Below are positions 22,401 to 37,400 of a DNA stretch of 64,000 bases, piece after piece. Each line of letters starts with the position of its first letter. Within the stretch, counting starts at the first letter, position 1. Both the position numbers and the translations under genes were made by a program. Source of the stretch: Lutraria lutraria (taxonomy: Eukaryota > Mollusca > Bivalvia > Venerida > Mactridae); the NCBI GenBank assembly GCA_964023205.1, contig OZ026845.1, positions 2,180,001-2,244,000 on the forward strand, read 5' to 3'. A model generated the notes under the pieces. The model saw only the letters and a list, made by a program, of their open reading frames with translations, was not told where the DNA came from and made no database searches.

Positions 22401-25400
22401 GATTAATAAACCTTTCCTAATTAAGGACCTTAAATCCTTAACAGAAAATAGCGACACCACGGTTTGTTTATGTCTTTCATGCAATATTCAATGATTTAAA
22501 AAGTATCATTTCAAACAAAAACGCAAGTTATGAAAAAATCTGTAACTGGTATGACACAATTAAGGGACATTCAATTTGTAATGGAGATTCTATGTTATTC
22601 TCAAGAATTTTTTTTAACACTTTAGGAAAGATTCTGGTACCGACTGAATTTTGGGGAAAATTGTGTCATTTTGTCTGAAATTGGGATTTTTTACACTGTG
22701 TTGCTGATGACAGTTTTTAATGCTTGTTTATGGTGGAATGAATTAAGTAAAATTGTATGTTAGATACTATAGAACATTTCAATCAGATTTGCATTTTTGG
22801 TGAACTTTAACCTTGCCAGTAAATTCAAAATGCTTCCACCTACAGTCATCAAACTTCTTATGTTGGTTCCTCATGACAACCTGTGCATTTTAAGGTCAGT
22901 AGGTGTAAGGTCGAGGTCACCCAGAGGGTGCATTGTGTTTTAAGAACACACCTTGTTTTAGCTTACGAAAGGCTGGTACTGCCCAGGTGTACACTGAGGG
23001 TCTTGTTTCCTCTACCTTTAAAGCTGGAAAGATGCTAAATGGTCCTCAGGCTATTAATTAAAATTAGTGAAAAAGAATTGATATTTTCCCTGTTTTGGAC
23101 TCCCAATTGTTAATATTAACTGTTCTTCTGTCAGAATAATTCTATGACAATGATTGATAATGTGTTTACTATCATGCAACTAGCTGCATGCCCTTCATAA
23201 GTTTTGATTTTTGTAACATCTTTGCTGCAAATATGTTTAAATTGCATACTTGCTTATCTTAAAATAAATAATGACAGACATTTTAATGTTCTAAAAAACT
23301 AGATTTTGTCCATCTGAATGCAACTGTTGAGTCCACTTCATATTTCTTAACTTACTTGTAAATGAAACTAGCTCAACTTGTCAGCTCACATTGTTAGCTT
23401 TATGTTTCAGGGTAATGAAGCTTGATGTATTTTTTAGTGCATTTCCTGTTGCAGTGTGGTGTTAATTAATCAATTTTAGGCTTTCAAATAAATTTTTGTA
23501 TCATATAAGTTGTTGCATCATAATTTATTTTAAGATTAAAAACAAACTCTTCCAAAGTGAGGTAAACCGTAAATATATGCAGACTGGTCAGTTTAATCAA
23601 CTAAGGCGTAAGAGAGGTAAATGTTACTATTCTTAGGTATGAGTATGGTATAACTGAGGTATGGTATTTAATTGATGTTTCATATTACTGTATCTTCAGG
23701 TACACTGGTTTGAACAACAGAAACTTTTGAAGAGAAAGAAGCGGGATTTGCTGGAGGTCGCTGATGTGAACATTGAAAGGCAGACATTGGACATTGAGAG
23801 TGGCGGTAGCATAAGACAAAGGAGAGAAATAAATCGTCAACAATTACACTTTAATGATGAACTCTTTGAAAAAATGTGGTACTATGTAAGTACACACGCA
23901 CTTAAGACCCCTCAAGTTATTACACTCCTAGATGGTCAATGACATGTAATTTTTATTTCTTTTGGAAATTTTGTGTATTGTATTACTGAAATCCCTAATC
24001 AAGCATGGTGTAAAAAACAGCCTTAAGGTGTGTACAATTTCTCCTTCAGTTCAAAAACTGTCCACCCAAATAGTGTTGTTTTTCTAAGTGCAGTATTGAA
24101 TACTGTAGAACGCTTTAATTTCGTGATGTCAAAATTTCGCAGTTTTTTTGTGTTAAAATCAGCTTTTTTCTTTTTTATGAATTCGCGATGTCGTCAGGCA
24201 GAACTAAACGCCATCAAAGATACGCTGTGGTTGCTCTGATATTTGTGTGTCACACCTGATCTGTTGGACATTTAAGTTGTGATTTAATTATAATAACAAT
24301 AGATTCATAATAGTTTGGGATTGTTGTGGAAGTTATGCTTTACAAACAGTAGGTAACGATAGTTTAGTAAAAACAATATAATAAAAAATATCAGATTGCA
24401 AACATTAAAGGTACATGTTTATTGTTAATACGAGTACATTGCTTTCATCAGATTAACTAAACTGATTATTCTACGATAAAACTATTACAGAATTAAGTTG
24501 CGTATTTTGGACATACTCATTGTCGAATATATAAAACTCAGCATTTATTTGTGACATTTATGAATTTGCGAGGTATTTGATTTGTGAATATTAGCAAAAA
24601 TAAAACTAATGCAAATAAAACCAGTTCTACAGCTAGTACTATGATGCCCTTAACAATTGATGGTTTGCAGTTACAACGACTAACTCATTAAAAAATCCAC
24701 ATCCTGAAACATTTGTAGTGAATTCTGACATTTCTTTATTTGTACTGTATTCAAGTATTCAGTATAGTGCTTTTTTATTAAACTGTCAAAGCTGATTAAT
24801 TACAAGATAGCTGAATACATTTATTTTGATCTTCATACTATAGTCGATGGTTCTCGTTTATTTTACCGTAAAGGAATGTTCCATTCCACATGTTTATATA
24901 ATAGTATGTAGACATTGTATAATGCATGTCCATTCAATAACCAGTATAATGAAAATTATTGTATAACTTACAAAAGTAATCGAACTTCACCGAAGCTAAA
25001 AAAAATGCAAGCATTGACCGTGAAATTATGCAGCTTTGACAGTTAAATAAATTAAAATCTAATATTATAGTAAAATGTTTACATGCAATTTATCTCAGGG
25101 CCACTTTGCATTGTCCCCATCCCATCTTCCGAGCTAAGTACTGTGTTAGGAAAATTGCATGAAATGGGTGAGGCAAATATAACAGTGCTTCATATCAGGC
25201 ACAATAAAGAACCAGGAAAAACGTTTCTAAAATAGTATAGAAATATGGTAAACAACAATATAAAACAATAAACCACTTGACATTAAACAAATCCAGGGCT
25301 CAGCGCAACACTATCGTAACTTGTTCTTATTTCAATATGAGTTACGACACTCTTGCGTTGAACCCTCGAAATACTGTTATAAAATCAGAATGGCGTAATT

Positions 25401-28400
25401 TTTAATTTTCAAATAATGGTCAATTATCAAGTAAATATTTGAAGTGTCTAATGGCAGGATAGCTGTCTTAGACTTGATAGTCCTGATGTGCATTATTTTT
25501 AAGTTGATTTTGATAAAAGAAAACTAAGAATCATATTCTTTTAGGCCTAATAAGATAATAATGAGTTCTCATTGATGTTAAGACATAAATAAAATCAGAT
25601 ATCATTTTTCTTTTTCTTCATTATTCTTCTTTGACCCTTTTTCTGTTGTTTTGTTTTGATTCTATACTATATTTTTCAGTCTCAGTCAATTATTGTCTAA
25701 ATTTTAATTTTTGTATGACCCTTATCTAACTAAAAAAAGTATCTGGTACTGGGCATGTGTGAGAAAAAAGTTCTGCTGACATTCTGAGCCTTTATATTAT
25801 TGGGATGTTAGCAGATAACAGGTTTTAATGTTTTTGGCCGAAGTGTTTCTGATGAGTCACTTTTTGTTTGTTTTAATGTGTCAGCTAGGTGTTAGTTAGG
25901 GAATCTTAAGGCCAGCAGCCTTGGTCCAGTGGTTAATTTGCTGGATTGTAATCCAGTTATCCACGTTTGATTCCTGGTTGTAGCAGGTCATATCCTTCCA
26001 TGAAAATTTGACAACAATGTTAATTTCCCTCCACATGTGGAGAAGTTGCCGGTTCTTTGTTAAAGAGTAAGTTAGTACTGGTTAGAAACTTAGAATAACC
26101 TCCAGGAAAACTGAAAGGGTGATCTGCCACTGTATATAACTGAAAAATTGATGGAAAATCATGTTATACCCAATAAAATAACAGAATGTTTGGTAGGTAT
26201 AGTAACTATATCAAATCACATGATTAACTTATATGTATATGATAATTATTAACATGGTGATCTATTATGACTGTCAGATTTTAGGGGTCAGTGTGAAAAC
26301 TTTCTAGTATGTACTTTAAAGTCCCATTAGCTTTTTGCTATAAAAATATGCAAGAAACAAGCAATTGCTAATATTATCCCAAGATAATTATTACTGACAA
26401 AACAAGCCCTATTTCTTCTTAAAACACTCATTTCGGTGTGATTTTTGCTTTTGTAAACTTTAAATATATAGAGCGGGTGATGTCACTTTATGACGTGTGC
26501 GTAGCATGACTGCGGGAAAACACAGCTGTTCTATAATTTTTTTTTTTTTTAATTTTGAAAAAAATAAATTATGATAGTGGTTTTAGAAACATTTTTTCAT
26601 GCTATAAAGTATGCACGGGAGGAAAACACACAGAATTCCTCTGTTATAGAACAAACAGAAACTATTATGACTGATAAATTTATAAGCTTAATATGGGACT
26701 TTAATAAAGTCGATAAATGCTCGTATCTCTGTATATAATGTGTTTGATGAGCAGAAATTATCGACAACTAACTAGTTTACTGTGTCAATTATAAATGTCT
26801 TTAAACTGAACCAGACTTTGTGCAGGGTTAATTTTTCTTAATCGTCCTTGTACCTTTTAAAATTGGCAAATAAGTCCCAGGAAAAACACTTCATTGTAAA
26901 AATCTTGTAAATACCTAGTATTACTTATCAGGGATCAATCATATAACAATGAAACATATTTCATTTGGTGACATTTTTTTGTGGTTAGATTAATATAGGT
27001 TGATTCATGGAAATAATGAATTAAGGAGGAAGTTTATGTATAACTTAATACTTTAAACTTGAATTGGTTTTTGATGATTAAACTTTAATGTTGAATTATT
27101 GGAAATTTTAGTGAGAAGTCTATTTGACTATTCCTTGAAATACATAATAGTAAGCCTCATACATGGATTTTTATTGGATAATAATGACAGAAATATACGC
27201 ATGTATTTGTATAAGCCTTACACACACTACAAGAATTTTGATTGGATAATATGACAGAGATATATACATGTATTTGTAAGCTTAATGCATGTACTACATC
27301 CTGGAACTGATCTGATTGGTTGATTTTTTCAAGTCTGAAATAAAAGTTTATTTTAAAATTGTGAGGAGATTTTAAACTTAACTTATACGCTTGAATTAAT
27401 TGGAAAACGTAATGTAAATGGGACATGGTATGTTTTTATGCACGACATACTTCAGATTGTGATATTTACAATGTGCTATTAATACGCAAATTACCTGATG
27501 GAATTTCGCTGACTTTTCCGCATGCGAAATGTCCAGAATTTTAAATTCGCTAACTTTTCTACACACAGAAATATCAACGTATACAGTAATTTGTTGTTAA
27601 TAATTGTTGGCATGGTGAAGGACAACCATAAAAATTTGACCTACACATGGGTATCTGACAATATAAAAGTAAATTACCTGTAGTTTTTAGAAGTTCCGCT
27701 TAGTTTATACTGAAATAAGTATTTATTTATCAGTTGTTTAACTGCCCATTCAGCTATGGTGATTTCAGAGCCGCCCCAGAGAAAGGGGAGATAATTAAGA
27801 TATAGGAGAACCTAGCATTTATATACCTACTCTTCGACTATTTTTTCCTGGTTCTTTATTGTGTACCCATACACTCCTCCTCATCTGTTTCCTGTGAGAT
27901 TCTAGACACAGTTCTTGGCTTGGTACTTGGAATGGGGACATTGATAAACATTTATTGATAATAATAATGGAGAGAACACACGCCTTTTAGCCATTGAACC
28001 TTTTAATGAGCTGCAGTATAGTTTTAACTAACTAAAGTATATTTGCAAATTTTCAATAATTTGATATTCCTTAAGAACTGTTAGCAGCCATTGCTGCTAA
28101 TTCCATGCCATTAAAATCATGTATTTCTGTCCTGATATTAATGACTGGTATGAATATTTCGATCATGATATGATCATGATATGATCATGGTATGATGTCA
28201 TGATTTCAAATTGATTAGAAATCTATTGTTTCTTTGATACTGATAAGAAACCTTTCTTACTAATAGGAATCAATTGATATGGCTTCAAATACTCGACGAT
28301 TTCATGAATTTCCCAATGCTGTTCCTTGTTTGCACTTGTTTCAGCTGATAATTGGAAAGTTCTGATAAGACAATGTGTTTTCACATGCAAGTTACAATCA

Positions 28401-31400
28401 TCATGTTCCTTGATAGAGTTAATGTCTTCTTAAAATGTCCTTAAGCTTTGATTGAAATCGTGAGTTCTGATTGGTTGATACTGAATGTGTACTAAAATTG
28501 ACCAATGGAATGGCTTTGATCTGAAATGTGTTCTTAAGCTAAGCTTTAAATCTTGGTTTCTGATTGGTTGATACTGAATGCATAATGACATTGACCAATG
28601 TCATGGTTTTGTGCTGAAATTTGTCCTAAAGCTCCAGGTTTTAAAGCTGTATAATTTATGGACTCAAGGAGCTAAAAAAAGTAGTTGTTTCACTGACGCA
28701 GATATTTTTTAAGTTAGGTTTGTGACCCCATCTTGCAAAATTATTAAAAAGCTATTCAAACTCATTAATCATGTTGGAAATTAAAAAAACATCTGTTGGT
28801 GTACTAATTAGTCTGGATTCATTTAGCCACTCCCCAAGTGAATTGAATTTAATGCTGTCTGTTATCTTTCATGGGCGCGGCACATTTCTTTCACTTTAGT
28901 GTATATTTACATCTTTGCTGTATGAAAATTTTGAGAAAATTGTCATTTTCAATGTGCACTTTATGGTCTCATAAATTCATTATGGAGATTTTATGTCTGG
29001 GCATCGCCCAATATAATAATTATGTTTCCGAGTCATTGATAATAAATAACACATAAAATGGTCTTGTTGATATGGTATTCTTTTTCAAATCTTCACATTC
29101 TGTGGAAAAGTTTGAACTAAGCAAACATTACATTAATACCTCAATTGTTAGACCACCTTTAAGTTAATAGCTGATTTCAAATAGGAATCATTCTTAATAT
29201 TAACTCTAAAGGGGAATTTTTTATCGAAATATAAAGAAAATACAGAAGACAATTCTTTGAAGTTTGTTTGTGTGCAAGTTGGTGTCAGTCTTGATTTGGT
29301 CAATTAAAATGTGATTTAGCAGTAATAATTTAATGTTTTAATGAACGGTATGAAATTCTTGAGTTGAGATCTGCCTTAGAATCTGCCTACATTGCCATTG
29401 GTCAGTTTTAGGACTGAGCTTGGAACCAACCAATCAGAATGATCAGTTTATGGTAAAAATCTCCATCATCTGTAATTTTGGATTTAAATAATGAACGTCA
29501 TACTTCTCATACCCAAAGTAACCCGCCTTGTGGTCGAGTGGTTAATGTTGCTGACTTCAAATCACTGTAACCTCTCACTGATAGAGGATCGTGGGTTCGA
29601 GTCCTGCTACCGACAATGTATCTTTATGTGAGAATGTAGGCAGTTGTTTACGGAGGATGGGAGTCTAGTACTGGTTCTTCCCAGGAATGATGGTTAGGTG
29701 AACTGTCCGCTTCTGACTATTGAAAAGGGGCATAACATTCTATATAAATAAACAAACAAACATTTTGCTCAAAGCATGGTAGCTGATTTCAAGCTGTATG
29801 ACAGTAACTAATTGTTTAAAAATCATTGTCTTATTTCAGAATGCAGGTGGTTTAAATCACACTGATATGAACGTAAAAGGAGCATGGGCCAAAGGTGTTA
29901 CTGGCAAGAATGTTGTCATCACCATACTGGACGATGGCATTGAGAGAAACCATGACGACTTGAAAGATAATTATGTAAGTATAAGTACAGTCAAACCTGT
30001 CTAAGTGACTACCTGTGAATAAAGGCCATCCAGTTGACAAAGGCCATTCTTTTAAAATCGATCGTTTATTATTCAGCCCAAAATGACCTCCGAATAAAGG
30101 TCATCAGTCAATAAAGGCCGCAATACGTCTTTTCCGAGGATGGCCTTTATTCACGGGTTTGACTTTAATAGGTAATATTTATTATATTAACCAAAAACTG
30201 TCATGTATGTAAAATATTTCACGAGGCACCAAAAGCCGAAGGGAATTCAGTATTTAAATTTTGGACATGAAACCAAATAAGTCGCATTTAAACGTAATTT
30301 AAACATAAGAACATTGAAGTGTCAACAAAGTTATCAAGCATTGTTCAACATGCAGGTACCAATATAATCATAATTTCCTATTAATAAATTTCTCAGCTAT
30401 GTACTTAAATAATGGATCAACACACATGTACGTTCCTGACACTCTCATCATTAGATCTTTTCCCTAAGTTCTCTCCACTTAACATAGATATTTTCTCTAC
30501 CTAATTTACTTACAGGAAATAATGGCGTTCTTTTCTCCCTAATTTGATACTTTGTGCTAGTGAGACTTCAGTTTTGGCCTATTTCTACCAGTAGAAAATA
30601 TTAAATGTAAAAACAAGGACAAAATTTAAAAATAATTATGTCAATTTTAGGATATATGCGCCAAACTTGTAACAATGGGTATGCAGGAAGACATTTTATA
30701 CATACAGTGCAACCTCTCAAAAGCATCACCCTTTGGGAGTAGCAAAATTATGTTATTGTTGAGAGGTTGTTGTTCTGAGAGGTTAAATTGATATTTAAAT
30801 CGTGGTGTAGGAAAAAATAATGCTGTTGTTGCATGGAGGTTGTTGCTCAAGAGAGGGCCACTCTGGAGAGGTTGTTCTGTATTATAATTGATGTTTTTAA
30901 TGAAATTAAAAATTTGGAATAAGAACAAAAATATTTCATCAATTGATATAATCACTGAAAGGGCCAAAGTATGTTTTAATGAGTCTGTAATTGCAAAATA
31001 ACACCTTTTTAGAAAAGGCGTTTTTCCACGGTGGTGCTTTTGGGATGTTGCATTTCTTTATAATTATGCTCTTGTTTGGCTGTTGTTTTTCTTGGCATCT
31101 TGTTAATGTAGTGGTTATTGATGTAAACTGTGGTGATTACATTGTGGACAGTGGTGTTGGTACATTGGAGAGAGTTTGTAATCTTGATGTTTAATATTGA
31201 AAGGTTATTTCTTGGACTAGGGGCCACGTTGATCGAGTGGTGTTGGTCTCTGACAAGTAATCACTAGCTATACACAGTATGAGTTTAAGTCCTACCCAAG
31301 ACTTGTATTATGTGTGTATGCCAGGGGCCTTCATCCCTTCTTGAAGCTGAAAAAGTTACTGAAATGACCCTTACTGTTTGTTTGGTGTTAAACACTGTAG

Positions 31401-34400
31401 AGAAAATATTATGAGTCACTCTCAAGTTGTTATGTTATGATAAATGTCACCATGTTCAAAATGATGTTATACCATAAATTATGATGTACTGTGTGTTACT
31501 ATTTGTGATTTATCTAAAGTCAATGTTTGATTATAAACAAAACCACTGCAGTTTAAAACAATTCAGGGTATACAATGAAATGATGCAGTATATTTTTAAA
31601 CAGCATTATTTGAGTAAATTAGATCTGTTGTTATGGGTTACCTACTAACCCTTTGTTAGCAGCGACACAAAATGTGGCCTTTACCTTTATTGACAGGTAG
31701 CCCTTTTTTGGAGGTCATTTTGTTCTAAATAATCGGTAATGTTTTTTAAATAGAATGGCATTTTTTCATAGGTTGCACGTATATCGATATGGCCTTTATT
31801 CAGAAGTGGCTGCTAGTTCATTTTTTCTTATTTCACATACAATAGTCTGGTCTATTTTCTGTTAGTCAATGTCATTTTAAAAAAATAATGTTTTTTCCTT
31901 TTGAAGGTTTTTAAGTGAAGACTATTTTTTATCATTTCTTGTTTTGATAAAGTGTCTCCTTGATTGTAAAACTTCCGGAATTATTGAAATGTATAGTTAA
32001 ACTTACTGTAGACTGGATTTCAAGTTTTGTCTTACATTGATTTGTTTTGATGACAAATTAATTTAAATATGGGTACCAGTCTCTGTAGGTAGAAAACTAG
32101 TTTTAGACAATAATTATATGTGTGACACAACAAGAATTATTTCCCCACAATTGTGAATAATTTCTTTGTTTAAGGAAAATGTTCCTGGTGTAAACTTAAT
32201 AATCTAATGATATGTCAACACTATAAGGTTTTCTGTTTGTGGTTAATTTCTGTCTGTGTCTGAAGTCAAGGTCTTTTGTTATCTAATGATTTCATGTAAA
32301 CATCACTTATAACTATAATCAGACAATTGTTATGGGAGACTTTGTTGTGTGGTTTATGTAAGTTTGCGACAATATCGCCTTATAGTACAAGTACATGTAT
32401 CACCCAGATCATTTAGCCATACTTGGCCAATTTACCATATAATGTACAACCTCTCTAGAGTGGCCATCTCTTGAGCACTGACCTCCCTTCAACAACAGTA
32501 TGATTTTTCCCCACTGCACGATTTAACTATTAATTTAACCTCTCTAGAGCAACAACCTCTCAACAACAACATACTTTTGATACTCCCAAAGGGTGTTGCT
32601 TTAGAGAGGTTGCACTGCTCATCTTTTATTGGTTTCGTACAGAAAGTTACATGAGATATGATTCAAGTTCTAATTTTGCGGTTTTATTTTCATGAATTAA
32701 CCATATAATTATGACAACATTTATATTCGATAATCATTTATTCTTATACCCTTGGATCCATGATATTATAGTGTTAGCTGTGTTTGTCCATCTGTTTGAA
32801 GTTATGTCAAGCTACCATGGGGGCATTTATTGAAGGTCGCACCTTGTTTCATGATTTTTTTCTATTCCTTTTTTAAACACCAGAATAGAGCAAAAATGAA
32901 ATGCAAAAAAAAACTAACATACACATCTTTTTTGTTTATAATCATATATCAATAAAAATGCTACCATTTATTTATTTGTACAAACTGCTTTAAATAAAAG
33001 ACAATAATTATAAAGTATTAGCTAAATAACAAGACCTATCGCTTTACTGGTTTTAAAATAATCATGTACAACCCAACCCGGACAAGAATTTTTTTTAAGT
33101 GTATACAGTACAACCTCTCCAGAGCGACCCTCTCTTGAGCAACAACCTCCCTTCATCTAAAGCATGATTTTTTCACACTGCATGATTCAACTGCTAATTC
33201 TACCCTTCTAGAGCAACAACCTCTCAACAAGAACATAATTTAGCTTCTCCCAAAGTGTGTTGCTTTGGAGAGGTTCCACTATGTACATGTAGTATGTTGT
33301 AAGGAATTATTTGTGCAGACTTTCCTTAAAATTGCAGTTTTAAGTATAGTTTCTGTGTTCCAACTGAGAACATATATCCTTTAATTTGAAATAAATCAGA
33401 TATGCAGGGAATTAATTTTTTAAATTAGGTTTATATCTTAGTGGTAATTTTATTTGCTATCGGAATGATGAATTATTCAAGACATGGTATAAATTTCTAT
33501 TAAGTATGTGTTACGTCGTGTAATTGAGGTAGCGTTCTAGCAATTACATCGGCGAACATACTGCTTTGCCAATAAATCATTTTTAGTGATTAAGATTTAT
33601 GGCAATATTCCGTCATTTAATGCATATTATACTGTCAAGCTCATACAAGATAAAATCATTGCAATTAAAATCCAATTAATGGGACTGTGGCCTTATGACA
33701 GGCGCTAATTCCCGTTTGAAAGTCGTCATAAATTTACATTAGAAGTAAAGTTTTAGTATTTGAAAAGTTTCCATGGACATACTGTGGATTCTTCATTGAA
33801 AAGTCGTCCATGATTTTGGTGCCAAAATCTTCTCCTGGTTTCTAAATAATTCTGCGCATAATTGATGCATTCACAGTTTAGTTTAAACTAGCACAAGTTC
33901 GCAGTTTTTGTGAAATTCTGGAGGCAATGTTTACAGTTTTTGATAGAATTTCCAGTCTGAAACTTGTCAAAGGAAATGGATCCCTGCGTTATTAATTTAC
34001 ACGTTTTTTTTGTGGGGGAATAAAAAAATGCATCTAAAAGCTTCTTCTCCTATTATTCCGCTGTGTTTGAAAATACTACACTATTTAATTGAGAAGTTTT
34101 TAATGGATTTTCCTCCTGATAGTTCCATTTAAGACATTAATGTGTTTGCTAACCACTTCAAGCTTCAGTTTTGTTTCTTGTATGTATTTGGAAATGTGAA
34201 ATTTTCTATGGTTCATGACTTGAAATTGTATGTTATAATTTTAAAATGATATGATTGTTATATACTAAGTTCTGTATATTCTGTGTATTATATTGGTCTA
34301 GTGTTTATTGCAAGGGCTTCCTCCTGAAATTGTCAGGCTAACTTACAGAGGTCTAGTTCTGCCTAAGTTTATGCCTGAAGTCTTTCTCCAGCTTGATAAG

Positions 34401-37400
34401 TCATCAAAACACCCTGACTGTTTATGCAATTTTAAGTTCCAAGTTTTAAGTTTATGTAGTTGTTATAAAATACCATATAAGAATCTCAAGTTTGGAGATT
34501 CAAATCCTGATGACGATGGCTCAGAATGGGACAGTCAAAGATTTTTTCTACTTGTTTAGAATGTTACTTGTGTCTATTAAATAGCAGAATTATGCGTAGT
34601 TCTAAAAGACAGGTTGATTGTGGAGAATATGTATGAGACTAAGACAGACTTTTGTCAAAAATAACTCAGGATGTTCCCTAAATGTGGGTCAAAAATTACC
34701 CTCAACTTATCATAAAAATTCAAAGAAGCAAAGGAAATTCCTACTTATGTAAATTTGACTCTCTGGTTCTCAAGAATCAGGAATTGTATTTTCAAGAGTC
34801 AAAATTTGACTTTAATGGTCAACAAAAGCCCATGTGTCTTATGAATTTTCAAGAGATTTTACAAGCACTGTGTATGTGTGCTATTATTTATAATGACCTT
34901 ATAGCATGTCTCTGTAATGTTTTAAATAAGCAATTTTTGGAAGATTTTCTACTTTATGGCATCAAGACTTTTTTTGTCATGTTTTGCAAATTGAAAAAAC
35001 ATTGGGCCGCGTACATGGTCCAGTGGTAAGTCTGCTTGCTTTGTAACCTGGTGATCTGGGTTCAATAGCTGTTTGCAGCAGGTCAATGGAACCCTTTCAT
35101 GACAATGTCTGTTTTCCTTCACATGTGGAGAAGTTGTGGGCTCCTTGTAGAAGGGTAAGTTTAAGTACTGGTTTTGAAAATTGTCCAGTAAAACATGTTG
35201 GGTGAATCAGCTGCCATTATTATACTGAAAAATTGGTGAAAAACAGCGTTAAACACAAATAGATAAAAAAAATGAGAAAACATTATTATCTGAGAGACAT
35301 TGTAAGGGTAACCACATGCAATAATAAAGTTACCACTTTCCAATAACAAATGACCTTGCAGTTTTATAATAAAAGGTGATGAGTGTAAAAATTGATACTA
35401 TGAAAATGGTTCTTTCAGAAAATGTTGCAGTTTTTTTTTCTAAGTTGATTCTGCATGCTATTCGTCAATTTTAAGGGATATTTAACAAGGATGAATGACA
35501 TTAATTCTGTCATAACCATATTTCTCCATAAAGCCATGCATATTGCTGGCATAGAAAACAGGAAATTGTCTAAAAAGGATTTCAAAATCAGATATCTCTG
35601 GTATTGATGTTGACTTTTTTATGTGCATTTGTTTTGTATATGAAACTGTTTGATGGAGAGTGGTATTTTAATATAACTGCACTAAGGCTCAATCAGCTGT
35701 CTGCTATACCTAAGTAACTCAAATATTGTTTGTAAATAGTTACACCAAGAGAACAAAAAACAAACTAATTTGTTGGGTTGTCTTAGTATTTTTGTATATG
35801 AGGTATTATATTTCTATAAACCTAATGTTGCATAACTGCTTCTTATCTGTCTAACAGATTTGCGTATTCTCTGTCTGTATAGAATAAAAATGAACTCAGT
35901 TGTCATCTAGTCTTTTCATAGTGCCATCAGCATATATCCTTACTACTTTATGAAAGGCCAAATTGTCTGGGATACCCTATTGAAACGTACAGAACATCAT
36001 TTCAGTATAAGTATCGTTATTTAATATCATCTTGGCGTGCTCTAAGGATCTTTACTATTAGATTATACATAACATGTCTAGATCTTGGCAAACAAATTTG
36101 TCAATAATATTTGTTATAGTCCAATTTAAGTCTGCATTGTTATTCCAATTCCTAAGCAATACATCACAGGGTAGTCCATAAACTGAAGATTGCCGTCTCT
36201 GCCTGTATAATGTTGTTTTCATTTTCTCAAGAAATATTCTGTGATTAAAGTAGAATCCAGGGACTCCATGGTTTATTTCTGTATATGTTTGCTTGTGATA
36301 TCATTTTAGAGCTATTGCTGAAAAGTTAGGTTGCCTTCCTTATGAGTCTTCTGATTCCATGATATTGTCACTGGTTACTGATTTAGGCTGCCACCCATCA
36401 CCTGCTGCTCTCTATATGTTGTTGTGACCTAATGATAAAAGGTTGCCACCCAAAATTTATTGTTTACTGGCCCCCTCACCATATGTGGGTGTGATCCAAT
36501 GTTTAAGGTCACCACCCCCATTATTATTTACCTGCCCCTTGCCAAGGTCATATATCATGAGTCACATTAAAGTGCCAAGGTCATGTATTTCAAAAGTCGC
36601 TCAAGGTTGCCATGGTTGCTTGGGTTATTGATACAATGAGTGTCACAGCAGAGCATTTTTATAATGATTGGTCTCTCAGGAATGCTGAGATCATGTATGT
36701 CTAGGCACCAAGGTCATTTATTATAATTATTAAATGAGTGGGTTGCCCCCTGCCCAGAGGATTTTTTTCCTTATTTAAGTCTTTTTGGGACAACCTACTT
36801 TTAGAGAGTTTCCTTCATAAAGTCGGGCAACCTGTCACAAAAATTAATTCAAAGACTGAGATGGATAATTTAAACAAACAGTTTTGTTGGATGGCCTTAG
36901 ATGATTGATATCATATATATGCACCTGTTACCATCATAAAATTAATGACATACATGGACTCTGACATTGTACAGGTCAATTAGCTGGGGTTAATTAAGTA
37001 TATGCTGATGTATTTATTTATGTAGATTCAGATCCTGTGATACATGACAATTATAATCAATTACATTTTACATTCGGCCATATTAAGTAGTGGGCGGGCG
37101 TACATGTTTTTTTGAAACTACAAAAACGTCTGGGGGTAGTTTCAAAATATTATAAATCCATTAGTTACAATTGTGTATATTGATTTTTAGTTACTTTCAG
37201 GGAAACAGAAGGGTCTGAGTCAAGGCTCTTTTTTTATTTATGTTATTTTCTTTCAGGACCCTTTTGCAAGTTATGATGTAAATGGACACGACCCTGACCC
37301 CATGCCAAGATATGACTACACCAATGAAAACAGGTACAGTATTTCATCTAATTAAAACTCAGAATTAATTATTTTTTTAGAATTTTAAATTAATGTTTGA

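Larger units (their letters stand above)
17069..23699 (+). other. Convertase intron 2
   Basis: 6.6 kb. Contains a CAA/CAG/CAT array (19583-19876), a CAACCTCTCC-type MITE (20618-20795), a fold-back repeat (21288-21470) and a 36-bp minisatellite (21534-21715). A stretch near 22320-22440 has loose CCCTCCTAA repeats. The rest shows nothing recognisable. Confidence 0.8.
23886..29839 (+). other. Convertase intron 3
   Basis: 6.0 kb. Contains a SINE-body fragment (about 25107-25220), a tRNA-type SINE (25912-26180), another SINE fragment (about 27775-27960), GATCATGATAT micro-repeats near 28160, an ATTGG/CCAAT-bearing duplication (28470-28625) and a SINE (29519-29762). Nothing coding was seen. Confidence 0.8.
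29975..37256 (+). other. Convertase intron 4
   Basis: 7.3 kb, rich in repeats: fold-backs (29992-30175, 31660-31815), MITEs (30703-30888, 32442-32622, 33105-33286) and SINEs (31221-31400, 35005-35275). The frames at 34308-34559 and 34682-35029 show no recognisable protein. Confidence 0.8.

Noticed and set aside
34308..35029. Two plus-strand frames (83 and 115 residues) in intron 4 as a nested gene
   Set aside because: No domain, no splice or promoter context, and composition like the surrounding intron.
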